Below are positions 23,879 through 32,544 of a DNA stretch of 43,268 nucleotides, piece by piece. Numbering within the stretch: the first letter of the stretch is position 1; the number at the start of each line of letters is the position of its first letter. The DNA lies in assembly GCA_028870845.1 (NCBI GenBank), contig JAGWOR010000022.1, forward strand, positions 1-43,268. Direction: 5' to 3'. Source of the stretch: Gammaproteobacteria bacterium (GTDB taxonomy: Bacteria > Pseudomonadota > Gammaproteobacteria > Natronospirales > REEB76). The position numbers and the translations under genes were made by a program. Below the pieces are notes generated by a model, which saw nothing but the letters and a program-made list of their open reading frames with translations, was not told the DNA's origin and made no database searches.

Positions 23879-25177
23879 ATGCAAATACCAGAAATACTGC
23901 TCATTGAATCCAAGCATCAGCCTGGCAATCTGGGCCGCATCCTGACCACGATCGGCGAATGCGGTGTGGTTATCGACCACATCACCCTGGCACGGCGCAC
24001 CCAAGACAAGAGTGTTTGGGAAATCACCGTGGAAATGGACGAAGCTGCCGGCAGGCAACTGTTTGACCGGCTCGCGGAATTGCCCTACGCGCGCTTGTTG
24101 GGGCGTTCCGACCGGGTGTTTGACCGGCATCGCGGCGGCAAGATCGAGACCATTACCAAGGTGGCGCTGGATTCCATCCAGCAGCTGCGTGACGTGTACA
24201 CCCCGGGTGTGGCACGGGTGTGCCTGGCCATCCAGAAGCATCCGGAAAAAGTCTGGGAATACACCAACCTGGGCAACACCGTGGGCATCATCACCAACGG
24301 CACCGCGATACTCGGCCTCGGCAACATTGGCTCTTTGCCCGGGCTGCCGGTGATGGAAGGCAAGGCCATGATCTATGCGAAATTTGTCGGTATCTCGGGC
24401 GTGCCGATCCTGCTGACCGATACGGATCCCCAAAAGGTGATTGAGACGGTATTGGCAATTGAGTCCTCGTTTGGCGCCATCCACATCGAGGACATCGCCG
24501 CGCCTGAGTGTTTTGAAATTGAAAAAATCCTGAGTGAAAAACTCAATAAGCCCGTAATGCAGGATGACCAGCACGGTACGGCGGTGGTGGTGTTGGCAGG
24601 GCTGCTGACCGCCACCCGGCGCGTGAACCAGGATCTCAAAAATTCCATTGTCGGACAGATCGGACTGGGTGCGGCCGGCATCGGCATCACCAGCCTGCTG
24701 CTGCATTATGGCGTCAAACAAGTGCTGGGCGCGGATTTGCGCGAGTCCGCCCTGCAGCAACTGGAGGCACTGGGCGGTAAGCGTGCCGGCCTGGAGGAAT
24801 TGATGCGCAAGTCGCATATTGTCATCGCCACCACCGGCGTCAAGGGACTGATCAAGCCGGAAATGGTGCGCACAGGACAGCTGATATTTGCGCTTTCCAA
24901 CCCGGAAGCTGAAATTGAACCGCGCCTCGCACTGGAAAGGGGCGCGGCTTTTGCCACCGACGGCCGCAGCGTCAATAACGCCTTGGGATTTCCGGCGTTG
25001 TTCCGCGGGGCGCTGGATGCACGTGTAAAACGCTTCACCAATGAAATGTACATGGCGGCAGCCAATAAACTTTCGGAGCTGGCGCCGCCGGATGAATTAC
25101 TGCCCCACGTACTGGAAAAATCAGTGCATACGGCAGTGGCGGAAGCAGTAAAAGCCGCGGCACTGGCACAGCAATAG
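23879..25177 (+). CDS. Malic enzyme with N-terminal ACT domain
   Basis: Oxidative decarboxylation of malate to pyruvate with NAD(P). The catalytic part has YTPGVARVC (107-115), the lysine-containing EGKAMIYAKF (Lys162), metal-binding IEDIAAPE (Glu204/Asp205) and QDDQHGTAV (Asp229/230), and the nucleotide loop GLGAAGIG (263-270). At 432 aa it is the short prokaryotic type without a phosphotransacetylase domain. The first ~75 residues form an ACT-like domain (EILLIESKHQPGNLGRILTT), suggesting allosteric control by an amino acid or other small ligand. NAD versus NADP preference was not assigned. It is downstream of hemY on the same strand. Confidence 0.93.
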   Translation: MQIPEILLIESKHQPGNLGRILTTIGECGVVIDHITLARRTQDKSVWEITVEMDEAAGRQLFDRLAELPYARLLGRSDRVFDRHRGGKIETITKVALDSIQQLRDVYTPGVARVCLAIQKHPEKVWEYTNLGNTVGIITNGTAILGLGNIGSLPGLPVMEGKAMIYAKFVGISGVPILLTDTDPQKVIETVLAIESSFGAIHIEDIAAPECFEIEKILSEKLNKPVMQDDQHGTAVVVLAGLLTATRRVNQDLKNSIVGQIGLGAAGIGITSLLLHYGVKQVLGADLRESALQQLEALGGKRAGLEELMRKSHIVIATTGVKGLIKPEMVRTGQLIFALSNPEAEIEPRLALERGAAFATDGRSVNNALGFPALFRGALDARVKRFTNEMYMAAANKLSELAPPDELLPHVLEKSVHTAVAEAVKAAALAQQ

Positions 25178-25194
25178 AGGGAACTTTCAGGTAC

Positions 25195-25216
25195 ACACCG
25201 GTCTTACAACTGGTGT
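25195..25216. other. Hairpin downstream of the malic enzyme gene
   Basis: ACACCGGT and ACTGGTGT pair over 8 bp (one G-T pair) around a 6-nt loop, 18 bp past the stop codon. No T-run follows, so it is not a typical intrinsic terminator; an operator or RNA-stability role is equally possible. Confidence 0.3.
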
Positions 25217-25268
25217 CGACAGAAATTTCCGTTCCAGAAAATAACCCCTTAATTACTTCCACTGCAGA

Positions 25269-26108
25269 ATGTCCGCGAATAAACCGGTTGTCGTCTTGGT
25301 CTTGTTAACATGCGTCTGTTTGCTCGGGACCACCAACGCCTGGGCTAAAAATGGCGCAGATATTGGTACGCCTGATCCGTGTGCAGGTTCCGGATCATTG
25401 CTGGCCTTGCTCGATCGTCCCACGGTGGGTGACAGCGCTTGCGCAGTGAAAGCCGGGATGGCAGTAGTGGAGGCGGGTTGGGCGCGCTACTCGCTGTACG
25501 GGCAAAGCGGCCATGCTTACGGATTTCCGCAGCTGGAACTGCGCTTCGGTCTGCCGGATGAAAATGAACTCGTGCTGCTGCCGCCAAATATCAACCACCA
25601 GACCACACCGGCAGGCAGCCTAACCGGCGCCAGCGCCTCGGTGGTGGGTTTGAAGCACGAGTTCGGCTACACCTCCCAGTGGATTTTTGCCGGGGAAACG
25701 CTGATTACGCTGCCCTCCGGCAGCCCGGATTTCGGTTCTGCGGCCACCGGTTATGCAATCAACGGCGTAATTGGCTACAGTCCGACACCGACCATCGGCT
25801 ATTCACTGATGCTTGGAGTCACACATCTGACGGCGTCAGCCAATTTCCAGCACGGCGCCTATTACTGGAGCATCAATCCGGACCTGGTGATGACCTGGCT
25901 GGCAGCGGCACGCTTGCAGTTTTATGGTGAGATCTATGGCCAAACCCACACCGCACCTGGACAGGGACAGGGCTACAATGCGGACGGTGGTCTGCAGTAT
26001 CTGGTTAACCAGAATTTCGAAGTGGACGCAGAAATCGGCAAGCGGCTTACCGGCAATCTGGCCGGCTGGTCAAATTATTATGGAATCGGATTTGGCCTGC
26101 AGTTCTAG
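25269..26108 (+). CDS. Probable outer-membrane beta-barrel protein
   Basis: A 279-aa exported protein. The signal peptide ends near TNAWA-K (residue ~26). The mature part has alternating polar and hydrophobic strands (YSLYGQSGHAYGFPQLELRF, INGVIGYSPTPTIGYSLML, ARLQFYGEIYGQT) and ends in aromatic GIGFGLQF, the C-terminal phenylalanine signature of outer-membrane barrels. It resembles the MetA-pathway phenol-degradation/transporter-like barrel family (PF13557 type), but I cannot confirm that. Two early cysteines (DPCAGSG, DSACAVK) may form a disulfide. Its TAG stop overlaps the stop of the convergent neighbour within CTAG. Confidence 0.75.
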   Translation: MSANKPVVVLVLLTCVCLLGTTNAWAKNGADIGTPDPCAGSGSLLALLDRPTVGDSACAVKAGMAVVEAGWARYSLYGQSGHAYGFPQLELRFGLPDENELVLLPPNINHQTTPAGSLTGASASVVGLKHEFGYTSQWIFAGETLITLPSGSPDFGSAATGYAINGVIGYSPTPTIGYSLMLGVTHLTASANFQHGAYYWSINPDLVMTWLAAARLQFYGEIYGQTHTAPGQGQGYNADGGLQYLVNQNFEVDAEIGKRLTGNLAGWSNYYGIGFGLQF

Positions 26109-26581
26109 TACCGGGCGATGGCCATATGCAACTGCCGGTAGACGGCCGCCAGCAACCACAGCGGGCCGATCAACAGAAATTGCAAGTCCTTGAAGAACGA
26201 AGGTTTTCTGCCTTCGATTTTGTGGCCGATGAACTGTCCGACCCAGGCGGCCACAAACACCGCCAGCGACAGCCGCCACAGGCTGACGGGCAAGTGACTG
26301 GCGCTGAAGATAATCACAATAGCCAGCAGCGCCACTAACGTCATGCCCAGCGCCAGTCTCCAGGACAGCATGAAGTAATACAGCAGTGTGGCGATCAAAA
26401 ACACAACGCCCCAGTTCAGCAACAGTGATCTCGCCGCTAAGTGCCCGGGCACAGGAATGGACCACAGCAGTCCGATGATCGACAGCAAGATCAGCGGCAC
26501 ACAGACCCAATGGATGGTTTTATTGATCCGGTTTTGATGGCTTTCGCTGTATTCATCCAGCCAGCTTTGTACACTGCGCAT
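26105..26581 (-). CDS. Mpo1-like / DUF962 membrane protein
   Basis: A 158-aa protein with the hallmarks of the DUF962/YGL010w family: ESHQNRINKTIHWVCVPLI near the N-terminus and FIGHKIEGRKPSFFKDLQFL near the C-terminus, around three to four membrane segments. Yeast Mpo1 is an iron-dependent dioxygenase in alpha-oxidation of 2-hydroxy fatty acids; the conserved His residues (His15, His24, and His in GHKIEG) are the expected metal ligands. A lipid-related role is likely but untested for bacterial members. It converges on the outer-membrane protein gene with overlapping stops. Confidence 0.88.
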   Translation of the reverse strand: MRSVQSWLDEYSESHQNRINKTIHWVCVPLILLSIIGLLWSIPVPGHLAARSLLLNWGVVFLIATLLYYFMLSWRLALGMTLVALLAIVIIFSASHLPVSLWRLSLAVFVAAWVGQFIGHKIEGRKPSFFKDLQFLLIGPLWLLAAVYRQLHMAIARY

Positions 26582-26634
26582 GGCTTTGCTCCCCGGGCTT
26601 GGTACTAGAATACCCGGTTCTCTCGGGAGTAAAT

Positions 26635-27144
26635 ATGGGTCTGCTGCGCTTACTCGCCAAGTTGAAATTCATCTCCGAAACCCGGCGATTGGAACTGTAT
26701 CCGCCTTTCTACAAGATGCGCGCCAGGATACTCGAGGCAAGCAACGGCTGGCGCCAGATTCGCATACGCCTGCCATTGACGGCGTTTTCCAGCAATCTAT
26801 CCGGGGACATGTTTGGCGGCTGGCAGGCGGCCTTGGCGGATCCGATTGCCGCGCTGTCTTGTGCACGGGTGTTCCCCGGCTATTCGGTCTGGACCCGCGC
26901 CATGAATATCATTTTCGAGAAACCCGGCAGCACCGACCTGGAGTTGCGTTTTGCAATGAGCCCGGAACAAGAACACAGCATTGCCGCTGAACTTAAAACC
27001 AACGGACGTGCCACGCCAACCTTCGAATACGGCTTTTACCTTGCCGATGGCAGTCTCTGCTCGCGCATTTCCAACACCGTGGCCATACGCCCGCGTGGTT
27101 ACGCCAAAACCAACGCCGTACAACTGGATTTGAACAAACTGTGA
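26635..27144 (+). CDS. DUF4442 hotdog-fold (thioesterase-like) protein
   Basis: A 169-aa protein of the DUF4442/PaaI-like hotdog group. Visible features are YPPFYKMRARILEASNGWRQ, the central helix phrase GDMFGGWQAALADPIAAL, and strands MNIIFEKPGSTDLELRF and FEYGFYLADGSLCSRISNTVAIRP. The fold suggests acyl-CoA or acyl-ACP thioester binding or hydrolysis; the substrate is unknown. The ATG at 26635 is preferred because GGGAGT lies 4 bp upstream; the frame further upstream to 26599 lacks support. It converges on the TPM gene with one base between the stops. Confidence 0.85.
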   Translation: MGLLRLLAKLKFISETRRLELYPPFYKMRARILEASNGWRQIRIRLPLTAFSSNLSGDMFGGWQAALADPIAALSCARVFPGYSVWTRAMNIIFEKPGSTDLELRFAMSPEQEHSIAAELKTNGRATPTFEYGFYLADGSLCSRISNTVAIRPRGYAKTNAVQLDLNKL

Positions 27145-27145
27145 T

Positions 27146-27766
27146 TCAGATCTCGATCAATCCGTCAGAGAGCTCGTTCTGGTTATCCGCTGCCGGAGGA
27201 TAATGAACCGCCATGGCGGCGCCACAGGCGCCGATGGCGGCTACGAAGCCATCCACGATCTCGCCCTTGCGCACATGTGCGACAAAATCCCGGACAATAC
27301 CCTGCCAGTGGTCTTCGCCGATTTTTTCATGGATGCCCTTGTCGGCGACAATTTCCACGTAATGTTCCGCCAGCGACACAAACAACAAAACACCCGAGTG
27401 ATGCGGCGTCAGTTGCACGCCCTGCTGGTAGAACTGTGCCCTGGCAAGACGGCTGGCGCGCGCTTGCTTGATCTGCCGAGGCACCAGCCATAGGTGCAAT
27501 TCCGGCAGAAATACGAACAAAAGCGCCAGCACAATGAATACCGCGAGCTGCATCTGGTAAATGTGCATGGCCGCCAGCCCGCTATCGAACAGCAGGAAAG
27601 CGCCGGGTACCAGTAGGGCGGCGATGGCAGCCCAGAATAGCGGCAAGAAAATATAGTGGTCGCTGCAACGCGCCACTACCGTGACAAATTCGCCACTGGT
27701 GTTTTTTTCGGCGGCGTGAATCGCCGCCGTAATCCGCTGCCTGTCCTGCGGTGTGAATCTGATCAT
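27146..27766 (-). CDS. TPM-domain membrane protein
   Basis: A 206-aa protein with an N-terminal TPM-type domain (IRFTPQDRQRITAAIHAAE, TSGEFVTVVA), two hydrophobic segments (~38-62 and ~71-89), then LTPHHSGVLLFVSLAEHYVEIVADKGIHEKIG, the characteristic TPM strand-helix. TPM domains occur in thylakoid TLP18.3 and in bacterial LemA-associated proteins; phosphatase activity has been claimed for the plant protein only. It is third in the lemA-TPM-TPM unit, starting 3 bp after the stop of the upstream TPM gene. Confidence 0.9.
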   Translation of the reverse strand: MIRFTPQDRQRITAAIHAAEKNTSGEFVTVVARCSDHYIFLPLFWAAIAALLVPGAFLLFDSGLAAMHIYQMQLAVFIVLALLFVFLPELHLWLVPRQIKQARASRLARAQFYQQGVQLTPHHSGVLLFVSLAEHYVEIVADKGIHEKIGEDHWQGIVRDFVAHVRKGEIVDGFVAAIGACGAAMAVHYPPAADNQNELSDGLIEI

Positions 27767-27769
27767 CGC

Positions 27770-28588
27770 TCACCAGCCTCCAGACGCGCCGCCGCCGCCG
27801 AATGAACCGCCGCCACCGGAAAAGCCGCCGAAACCGCCGCCGAACCCCCCGCCACCGCGTCCGAAACCGCCACTCAGCATGCCCAATGCCAGCCAGCCAA
27901 GCCAGCCCATACCGCTTCCTGTTCCGCCACGCCCACCCCGGCCGAAGATTGCCGACATCAGCGGCATGAGCGCAAACAGGATGATGATGAGCATCAGGAA
28001 TCCGGTGCCGGAACGGTTGCGCAGTTTTTGTTGCTGCTGTGCCTGCTGTTCATGGCCGAGCACCGCGAGAATCGCATCACTGCCGGCGACGATACCGCCG
28101 GCAAAATCCCCACGTGCGAAATGCGGCACGATGACGTTGTGGATAATCTCGAAACTCTGGGCATCGGTGAGCGTGCCTTCCAGGCCATAACCCACTTCGA
28201 TACGCACCTGCTTTTCACCGGCGTCCACGATCAACAACACGCCGTTGTTCTTGCCCTTCTGGCCGATGCCCCAATGACGGCCCAGCTGATATCCGTAATA
28301 CTCGATGGGATAACCGTTGAGAGTTGGCACCGTCACCACCACCAGCTGGTTGCCGCTGCTGCTGGCATAGCCTGCAAGTTTCTGCGACAGGGAATTAAAC
28401 ACGCTTGCCGGAAGCAAATGAGCGTCATCCACCACCGGGCCGGTGAGCTGAGGAAAAGCCGGCATACCGGCATTCAGTGCATTGGCGGAAAATGCTTTGC
28501 CAACAGGCAATGCAAGCAGCACCACGGCCAGCGCTGCTGTGGTCAAACGCCATGGCATGCTTGCCAGGATTCTGCGGGCCTGCTTCAC
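27770..28588 (-). CDS. YgcG-like TPM-domain protein with Gly/Ser-rich tail
   Basis: A 272-aa protein with a signal peptide (hydrophobic LTTAALAVVLLALPVG, cleavage near FSA), then a TPM domain (FPQLTGPVVDDAHLLP, QLVVVTVPTLNGYPIEYYGYQLGRHWGIG, NGVLLIVDAGEKQVRIEVGYGLEG), one membrane helix (MLIIILFALMPLM), and a C-terminal tail made almost only of Gly, Ser and Phe (FGRGGGGFGGGFGGFSGGG). This is the standard YgcG plan. The start is a GTG overlapping the lemA stop as GTGA, indicating translational coupling. Confidence 0.93.
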   Translation of the reverse strand: MKQARRILASMPWRLTTAALAVVLLALPVGKAFSANALNAGMPAFPQLTGPVVDDAHLLPASVFNSLSQKLAGYASSSGNQLVVVTVPTLNGYPIEYYGYQLGRHWGIGQKGKNNGVLLIVDAGEKQVRIEVGYGLEGTLTDAQSFEIIHNVIVPHFARGDFAGGIVAGSDAILAVLGHEQQAQQQQKLRNRSGTGFLMLIIILFALMPLMSAIFGRGGRGGTGSGMGWLGWLALGMLSGGFGRGGGGFGGGFGGFSGGGGSFGGGGASGGW

Positions 28589-29202
28589 GGCGTACCGGAA
28601 AAATTGACCTTGGGCGTCTGCTGGGCCTGTTCAGAAATGGTGAAGTTTTGCACCGGCTGGTAGCTGCTGTAGAACATGGCGTGGTACCAGCGGCCTGGAA
28701 TGGTGGTGAGCTCGGTGTCGTACTGCTGCACAGCGATGATGTAGTCACGCCGGGCCACGGCGATGCGGTTTTCGGTGCCCTCCAGCTGCGCCTGCAGCAC
28801 CAGGAAATTCTGGTCGGCTTTCAGGTTCGGATAATTCTCGGTCACCATCATCAGGCGCGACAGTGCTCCACCCAGGGTGGCCTGGTTCTGTTCGAATTCG
28901 TGGAATGCCTTGGGATTGGTGAGGATATCGGCGGGAATACGCGTCTGGCTGACCTTGGCGCGCGCGTCGGTCACCGCTTCCAGCACGTTCGCCTCGTGGG
29001 CTGCATAGCCTTTCACGGTCGCCACCAGGTTCGGAATGAGATCCGTGCGCCGCTGGTATTCGTTCAGCACCTGGCTCCAGGCTGCGATCACTTGCTGCTT
29101 ATAGGTGGGGATATTGTTGATGCCACAGCCGGACAATGTGGAGATCAGCAGCACCACGGCAGTGTATCCAGCGATGCGCTTCATGACAGTCAATTCAGAC
29201 AT
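28585..29202 (-). CDS. LemA family protein
   Basis: A 205-aa LemA homologue with the family core NEYQRRTDLIPNLVATVKGYAAHE and VLEAVTDARAKV, followed by long helices to the end. The N-terminal LLISTLSGC looks like a lipobox, so it is probably a lipoprotein anchored in the envelope with most of the chain as a helical bundle. I chose the ATG at 29202 because GAGG lies 9 bp upstream; the internal ATG at 29184 (MKRIAG) is a possible alternative that gives a cleaner lipoprotein signal. LemA with TPM/YgcG partners is a recurrent bacterial operon of unclear role, perhaps in envelope or membrane maintenance. Confidence 0.93.
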   Translation of the reverse strand: MSELTVMKRIAGYTAVVLLISTLSGCGINNIPTYKQQVIAAWSQVLNEYQRRTDLIPNLVATVKGYAAHEANVLEAVTDARAKVSQTRIPADILTNPKAFHEFEQNQATLGGALSRLMMVTENYPNLKADQNFLVLQAQLEGTENRIAVARRDYIIAVQQYDTELTTIPGRWYHAMFYSSYQPVQNFTISEQAQQTPKVNFSGTP

Positions 29203-29471
29203 GACTATGATCCTCAAAAATTAGGTACCTGACGACCGGGCCTCATGATACACCCGGCTGCAAGTTCCAGGTCTGGATCAGTGGGGGTGGCACCGGCAAT
29301 TTTCAATGGTTATCTAACCCGGGGGAATATCGAAAACCATATAAAACAGCGCGCCGCCAGCTCAGCCATGTCGATGTTGCGATATTATTCTTGTGTGGCC
29401 GGTAAACATGGTCTCCTGTAGCAACGGGAGCACAACAACTACGCGGCAAACGCCGCATTAAGGTACAGAAA

Positions 29472-29915
29472 TTGCACACTAAAATACGCCTTTGCTTGAA
29501 TATATGGTTGGCAGCGCTAATAGCTACAACCAGTTTGTATGCGGCCAATCCGCCGGCCACACACATCTTGCTCGCGGGGCACAGATTCGGTGTGGAAATC
29601 GCCAGCACCGAAGCCGCCAGGGAACATGGCCTGATGTACCGCACCCACATGGCGCCGGACCACGGCATGCTGTTCGTATTTTCCGATGCGCAGCAGCGTT
29701 ATTTCTGGATGAAGAATACCTTGATCCCGTTGGACATCATTTTCTTCGATGCCCACAAACGGCTGATCAACGTCTCGGCCAACACACCGCCCTGCAAAAC
29801 CCCTGAATGCCCAACTTACGGAAGCGCCGCACCGGCCCGATACGTGCTGGAGCTCAACGCCGGCATGGCCGCCAAGCTGGGTCTTAAAACCGGCGACAAA
29901 TTTACGACTCTTTAG
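29472..29915 (+). CDS. Exported DUF192 family protein
   Basis: A 147-aa protein with a signal peptide (IWLAALIATTSLYAA, cleavage near residue 25) and the DUF192 domain: FGVEIASTEAAREHGLMYRT, GMLFVFSDAQQRYFWMKNTL and PLDIIFFDAHKRLINV, ending in AAKLGLKTGDKFTTL. DUF192 proteins are small periplasmic or extracellular beta-rich proteins without an established reaction. The start is a TTG at 29472, supported by AAGG about 9 bp upstream; a 5-bp hairpin (GCGGC-AAAC-GCCGC, 29443-29456) lies just before that ribosome site and could affect initiation. The stop overlaps the convergent DUF2062 stop. Confidence 0.9.
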   Translation: MHTKIRLCLNIWLAALIATTSLYAANPPATHILLAGHRFGVEIASTEAAREHGLMYRTHMAPDHGMLFVFSDAQQRYFWMKNTLIPLDIIFFDAHKRLINVSANTPPCKTPECPTYGSAAPARYVLELNAGMAAKLGLKTGDKFTTL

Positions 29916-30394
29916 ACGGCGGATTTATGACCGGCGCTCCGGCGCACCAACATGCAGGCGAGGAACGGGCGCACAATCAGATAGATCAATGCGGCGCTGG
30001 CGCCGCCGAGCAACAACCACGCCACCACGCCATGCAGGCTGTACAGCCACAGCTGCCGGAGCGCGTTCCACATACCGGTGTGCAACAGCGCCAGCAGCTG
30101 GTCGTGGGTGAACGGCAGCGGCGGCTGGTGAAATAACCACTGCCCCGCCTGCATGAAGGGAATCAGCAGCAACAGCTGCAACGGATAGGCGATAAAATTC
30201 ACCGCCTGAATCAGCGGCAGATTGAGCCGCAGGAGCACAGCCGCCGCAGCGCACAGGATCGTGGTAGTGCCCAGGACCGGCGTGGCGCCCAGCAGTAAGC
30301 CCAGTGCCAGCGTCAGCGCGATCTTGTGGGGCGTCATGCCCTCGCTCAGCAGCGCTACTACCAGCCGCGCCAGCTTGTGTTGCCGCAGACTCAT
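29912..30394 (-). CDS. DUF2062 membrane protein
   Basis: A 160-aa protein of the DUF2062 family: MTPHKIALTLALGLLLGATPVLGTTT near the N-terminus, then NLPLIQAVNFIAYPLQLLLLIPFMQAG and two more hydrophobic segments, ending with a short basic tail. DUF2062 domains also occur fused to glycosyltransferases, which hints at an envelope role, but no reaction is known to me. It is divergent from the ABC transporter and overlaps the DUF192 stop by 4 bp. Confidence 0.88.
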   Translation of the reverse strand: MSLRQHKLARLVVALLSEGMTPHKIALTLALGLLLGATPVLGTTTILCAAAAVLLRLNLPLIQAVNFIAYPLQLLLLIPFMQAGQWLFHQPPLPFTHDQLLALLHTGMWNALRQLWLYSLHGVVAWLLLGGASAALIYLIVRPFLACMLVRRSAGHKSAV

Positions 30395-30550
30395 GCTGTT
30401 CCCCGCATGCCGGCACTATGCCACAGAATCGCTTGGCGATTCCCGGGGCACAGGCATTCGCCCAGGCTGCGCGTGCGGGATAAGTATTTCGGCGTGTTAT
30501 TATTGTGCTCCATCAGGCCGCAGTTTCCCGCGGTTTTTGCGTTCTCAACT

Positions 30551-31465
30551 ATGCAAGCGCTCAGTATTCGCGGCCTCACCAAAACCTACCGCAATGGTGT
30601 GGTAGCGCTCAAAGGCATTGATTTCGAGGTCGGCGTAGGCGAATTCACTGCGCTGCTTGGCCCCAACGGTGCCGGCAAAACCACCACCATCGGCATCGTC
30701 ACTTCCCTGGTCAACAAAACCTCCGGCAAGGTCGAGGTTTTCGGACACGATATCGACACTCAAATTGAAATTGCCAAATCCTGCATCGGCTTGGTGCCGC
30801 AGGAAATCAATTTCAACCAGTTTGAGAAAATCTTCGATATCGTGGTCAACCAGGCGGGTTATTACGGTATACCGCGCCGGCTCGCCAAACAGCGAGCCGA
30901 AAAATATCTGAAACAGCTGCATTTATGGGAACGGCGCGATGATATGTCCCGCACCCTCTCCGGCGGCATGAAGCGGCGCCTGATGATCGCCCGGGCGCTG
31001 GTGCATGAGCCAAAACTGCTGATCCTTGACGAACCCACCGCCGGCGTGGATATCGAGATCCGGCGCTCCATGTGGGAATTCCTGCGCAGAATCAACCAGG
31101 AAGGCATCACCATTATCCTGACAACACATTATCTGGAAGAGGCCGAGAACCTGTGCCGCCGGGTCGCCATCATCGACCACGGCCAGATCATCGAGTACGG
31201 TCGCACCAAGGATCTTCTGGCGAAGCTGCATACCGAAACCTTCGTGCTCAACCTGCGGCAGCCGCTGGAAAATCTGCCGCCACTGGACGGTTATGCGGTA
31301 ACCCAGGTGGATGACACCACCCTGGAGGTGGAAGTCAGCAAGCAACAGAATATCAATGCGCTTTTCGAACTGCTCTCCAAGGACAAGATCCAGGTATTGA
31401 GCATGCGCAATAAGGTCAACCGCCTGGAAGAACTTTTCGTGCGCCTGGTGGAAGGCAAAGGTTAA
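30551..31465 (+). CDS. ABC-2 type transporter, ATP-binding subunit
   Basis: A 304-aa ATPase with Walker A GPNGAGKT (37-44), signature LSGGMKRR (136-143), Walker B LLILDEPTAG (156-165) and the H-loop TTHYLEEAENLC. The C-terminal ~80 residues form the small regulatory domain common in DrrA/NodI-like ATPases. It powers the permease encoded 39 bp downstream. The frame is open upstream to 30326, but the ATG at 30551 gives the conserved beginning MQALSIRGLTKTYRNG. The substrate is unknown; relatives export drugs or polysaccharide/lipid precursors. Confidence 0.95.
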   Translation: MQALSIRGLTKTYRNGVVALKGIDFEVGVGEFTALLGPNGAGKTTTIGIVTSLVNKTSGKVEVFGHDIDTQIEIAKSCIGLVPQEINFNQFEKIFDIVVNQAGYYGIPRRLAKQRAEKYLKQLHLWERRDDMSRTLSGGMKRRLMIARALVHEPKLLILDEPTAGVDIEIRRSMWEFLRRINQEGITIILTTHYLEEAENLCRRVAIIDHGQIIEYGRTKDLLAKLHTETFVLNLRQPLENLPPLDGYAVTQVDDTTLEVEVSKQQNINALFELLSKDKIQVLSMRNKVNRLEELFVRLVEGKG

Positions 31466-31504
31466 GAACCGCGTAGCGGGTAACTGCCGTAACCGAGAGA
31501 GGCT

Positions 31505-32284
31505 ATGTTTACAAGATTTCGCGAGAATTACATCGGTTTTGAAACCATCGTCATCAAGGAAGTTGTGCGGGTAGCGCGCATCTGGGTACAGACCCTGGTG
31601 CCGCCGGTAATCCAGATGACGCTATATTTTCTGATTTTCGGCGGACTCATCGGCAGCCAGGTGCGACGGATAGATGGTTATACCTACATGGCGTTTCTGG
31701 CTCCCGGCCTCATCATGATGTCGGTGATCAATAATTCATACACTAATGTGGTATCGTCGTTCTTCGGTGCCAAGTTCGGCCGCCATATTGAAGAACTGCT
31801 GGTTTCACCTCTGCCCAATTACATGATTATTTCGGGCTATGTGGTAGGTGGTGTGGTGCGGGGTCTGGCAGTAGGATCTATGGTGGCAATTGTTGCCTTG
31901 TTCTTCACCCATTTGCACATTGCGCATCCGCTGATCACGATTTCAGTGGCGGTGCTCACGGCTATTCTGTTTGCACTCGGCGGATTGATCAATGCGATAT
32001 TCGCAAAAAAATTCGACGATGTAACTATTATTCCGACCTTCATTTTGACCCCGCTTACCTACCTGGGCGGCGTCTTCTATTCGATCCAAATGTTGCCAAT
32101 GGTCTTCAGCGAAATATCGAAGGTCAATCCCATTTTGTATATGGTAAATGCATTTCGCTATGGAATATTAGGCGTATCCGATATCGGTATTGGCTACGCC
32201 TACGTGATCATTCTGCTTTTCATCGTTGCTCTGTTCTGTTTCAGTCTGATTCTGCTGCATAAAGGTGTGGGGTTACGCACCTGA
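31505..32284 (+). CDS. ABC-2 type transporter, permease subunit
   Basis: A 259-aa membrane protein with about six hydrophobic segments and the ABC2_membrane family pattern: ETIVIKEVVRVARIWVQTLVPPVIQMTLYF near the N-terminus, HIEELLVSPLPNYMIISGYVVGG in the first loop, and TFILTPLTYLGGVFYSIQMLP in the C-terminal half. GAGAGAGG before the ATG is a good ribosome site. It forms an exporter with the ATPase encoded immediately upstream. Confidence 0.95.
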   Translation: MFTRFRENYIGFETIVIKEVVRVARIWVQTLVPPVIQMTLYFLIFGGLIGSQVRRIDGYTYMAFLAPGLIMMSVINNSYTNVVSSFFGAKFGRHIEELLVSPLPNYMIISGYVVGGVVRGLAVGSMVAIVALFFTHLHIAHPLITISVAVLTAILFALGGLINAIFAKKFDDVTIIPTFILTPLTYLGGVFYSIQMLPMVFSEISKVNPILYMVNAFRYGILGVSDIGIGYAYVIILLFIVALFCFSLILLHKGVGLRT

Positions 32285-32544
32285 ACACCAACTCCGCGGG
32301 TTGCAGCGAAATTTACCTCTGTAGATAATGCAAGTCTTGTCACCAGATAATGCAAGTCTTGTCACCTGGCTGCTTAATTGGCCAGAATATCGCTCGGCTG
32401 TGACGTGTTTAGTAAATGGCACTGATATTAAAGCCTACACGCATCTGCTGAGCAAGGCTTAGAACTTTTACCAACCGGTAACACCGCTGCACAACCACCC
32501 GTAGCCGGCATGACTGGTCATGGAATGTCCGGGGTAGAACGACC
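32285..32544. other. Intergenic region upstream of the mscS remnant
   Basis: Besides the 22-bp tandem repeat, these 260 bp show no open frame with support and no clear terminator after the ABC operon. Confidence 0.5.
32323..32366. repeat. Perfect 22-bp tandem duplication
   Basis: Two identical 22-bp units abut at 32323-32344 and 32345-32366, each beginning AGATAATGCAAG and ending TCTTGTCACC. They lie 39 bp after the ABC permease stop and ~180 bp before the decayed mscS gene. No further copies, spacers or inverted copies were noticed in the window. Possible readings are the remains of insertion-sequence ends with repeated transposase sites, a regulator binding array, or replication slippage. 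Confidence 0.85.

Noticed and set aside
30326-30550. N-terminal extension of the ABC ATPase
   Set aside because: The extension has no conserved sequence and overlaps the divergent DUF2062 gene start; the family start is at 30551.
32323-32366. Possible minimal CRISPR array
   Set aside because: The two 22-bp copies abut with no spacer between them, and no cas gene is in the window.
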